Origin: JBGTCD01 sp041749015
GTDB taxonomy: Bacteria; Bacteroidota; Bacteroidia; Cytophagales; Cyclobacteriaceae
Reading direction: 5' to 3'
NCBI GenBank assembly: GCA_041749015.1
Contig: JBGTCD010000005.1
Span: 1 to 32,111, forward strand
Length of the DNA stretch: 32,111 nucleotides
The position numbers were made by a program, and so were the translations under genes. Below the pieces are notes generated by a model, which was given only the letters and a program-made list of their open reading frames with translations, made no database searches and was not told the origin of the DNA. Shown piece by piece: positions 31,103 through 32,111 of the stretch (its first letter is position 1; every line of letters begins with the position of its first letter).

Positions 31103-32111
31103 CTAGTTCAGACGCTCGATCACTATGGCTGAGGCACCACCACCACCATTGCAAATGCCTGCTACGCCAATGGAGCCATTGTTTTTACTTAATACATTAT
31201 TGAGAGTAGTGATGATCCTGGCCCCGCTACAGCCCAGGGGATGCCCCAGGGAAACGGCCCCTCCAAATACATTGACCTTTTCAGGATCCAGCTCAAGCTT
31301 CATATTATTGGCAATGGCCACGGCAGCAAAGGCCTCATTGATTTCGTAATAGTCCACATCTTTCTTACTGACTCCGGCTCTTTCCATAGCCTTGGGGATG
31401 GCTAATGCGGGAGCAGTAGTAAACCAAAGCGGGTCCTGGGCAGCATCTGCAAACCCTCTGATGACAGCGAGTGGTTTTAAATTAAGGGCCTTGGCTTTTT
31501 CTTCACTCATAAGGACCAATGCAGCCGCGCCGTCATTAATGGTGGAGGCGTTGGCCGCGGTGACGGTGCCATCCTTTTGGAAAACAGGCCTTAACCCTGG
31601 AATTTTTTCGAAGCTTACATTTTTGTACTCTTCATCCTCAGTAAACATTATGGGGTCACCTTTCCGCTGGGGTATCTCCACCGGCACGATCTCATCGTTA
31701 AATTTACCTGAACTCCATGATGCTGCAGATCTTTTATAGGACTGGATGGCATATTCGTCCTGCATCTCGCGGGTAATATTCATTTCCCTGGAAGTTACCT
31801 CAGCGCAATTACCCATGGGGAATTTATTGTAAACTTCCCAAAGCCCGTCATGCTGGAGTCCATCCACCAATTCGGCATTCCCATACTTATATCCAAATCT
31901 TGCTTTAGGCACATAATAGGGGATGTTGGACATGCTTTCCATGCCTCCGGCCACCACCACATCATTATGGCCCAACATGATGGACTGAGCGCCTAGCATT
32001 ACGGCCTTCATCCCTGATGCGCACACCTTATTGATGGTGGTACAAGGTACATTATGACCCACTCCTGCACCAATGGAAGCCTGACGGGCAGGGGCCTGGC
32101 CTAAATAGGCA
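31103..32111 (-). CDS. Acetyl-CoA C-acyltransferase (thiolase), N-terminus outside window
   Basis: The frame is open to the window edge; the ORF from 32062 begins internally at a GTG. Readable upstream residues continue the thiolase pattern (AYLGQAPARQASIGAGV). Condenses or cleaves acetyl-CoA/acetoacetyl-CoA or longer acyl-CoA. Visible: nucleophilic Cys in NKVCASGMK, DYYEINEAFA, GHPLGCSGAR and the second catalytic Cys in GICNGGGGASA. About 336 residues are present; roughly the first 50-60 are missing. Biosynthetic or degradative role cannot be told; with HMG-CoA lyase it could finish leucine or ketone-type catabolism. Confidence 0.94.
   Translation of the reverse strand, partial: AYLGQAPARQASIGAGVGHNVPCTTINKVCASGMKAVMLGAQSIMLGHNDVVVAGGMESMSNIPYYVPKARFGYKYGNAELVDGLQHDGLWEVYNKFPMGNCAEVTSREMNITREMQDEYAIQSYKRSAASWSSGKFNDEIVPVEIPQRKGDPIMFTEDEEYKNVSFEKIPGLRPVFQKDGTVTAANASTINDGAAALVLMSEEKAKALNLKPLAVIRGFADAAQDPLWFTTAPALAIPKAMERAGVSKKDVDYYEINEAFAAVAIANNMKLELDPEKVNVFGGAVSLGHPLGCSGARIITTLNNVLSKNNGSIGVAGICNGGGGASAIVIERLN

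Noticed and set aside
1..32111. Defence island, prophage, IS element, CRISPR array, tRNA or rRNA genes
   Set aside because: Both strands were read and no matching genes, terminal repeats, spaced repeats or cloverleaf-like segments were seen; all intergenic gaps are under 200 bases.

Overview
The window is ordinary chromosomal DNA of a Bacteroidota member, most likely an aerobic, heterotrophic Cytophagales-type bacterium. This rests on gene content and style: methionine synthase split into two genes, a fused E1 alpha-beta 2-oxoacid dehydrogenase, a BlaI/M56-TonB pair, a TamL-type BamA-family lipoprotein, a PUR/DUF3276 protein, a TlpA-like lipoprotein, and promoters resembling the Bacteroidota TTTG / TAnnTTTG pattern instead of sigma70 boxes. 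Oxygen-dependent HemF points to aerobic growth. Genes are tightly packed. The largest gaps are 4220-4417 and 19777-19953, so no gene-free stretch reaches 300 bases. I see no rRNA, tRNA, CRISPR array, IS element, prophage or att site.

Layout. 1-4219 (+): one-carbon/methionine block: the C-terminal part of the homocysteine methyltransferase half of MetH, the cobalamin/folate/activation half of MetH, and metF. 4418-5260 (+): HMG-CoA lyase-like enzyme. 5257-9478 (-): an apparent five-gene operon read leftward, CapA-family lipoprotein, small MerR regulator, DprA, a membrane J-domain/TPR protein and a HemG-like flavodoxin, behind a very good promoter at 9495-9525. 9601-11581 (-): tandem pair of membrane-anchored M23 peptidases. 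11708-17034 (+): alaS, gatB and a TlpA-like thioredoxin lipoprotein. 17035-17101: two intrinsic terminators of opposite polarity. 17118-18757 (-): blaI-like repressor and M56 sensor peptidase with a TonB C-terminal domain, preceded by an array of AACTAA/TTAGTT half-sites. 18868-19776 (-): DUF58 protein. 19954-20295 (+): PUR-family nucleic-acid binder. 20314-21204 (-): hemF. 21325-23430 (+): fused E1. 23444-25864 (-): TamL. 25877-26617 (+): SpoU/TrmH RNA methyltransferase. 26647-29730 (-): queuosine-precursor transporter, RNase Z, STAS protein, purC. 29771-31093 (-): secreted MORN_2-type repeat protein. 31103-32111 (-): thiolase, cut by the window edge.

How they work together. MetH halves plus MetF form the folate/homocysteine methyl cycle. 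HMG-CoA lyase, the fused E1 and the thiolase would fit branched-chain amino acid and acyl-CoA catabolism, although they are not in one operon. AlaS, GatB, RNase Z, the RNA methyltransferase and the queuosine-precursor transporter serve translation and RNA maturation. The M23 pair, TamL, CapA-like, TlpA-like and M56-TonB proteins belong to the envelope. I found no clearly novel system. The best leads are regulatory (the BlaI operator array overlapping its promoter, the palindrome in the capA promoter spacer, the hairpin before the PUR gene) and architectural (the J-domain/TM/TPR protein and the 16 x 24-residue indel-free repeat protein).
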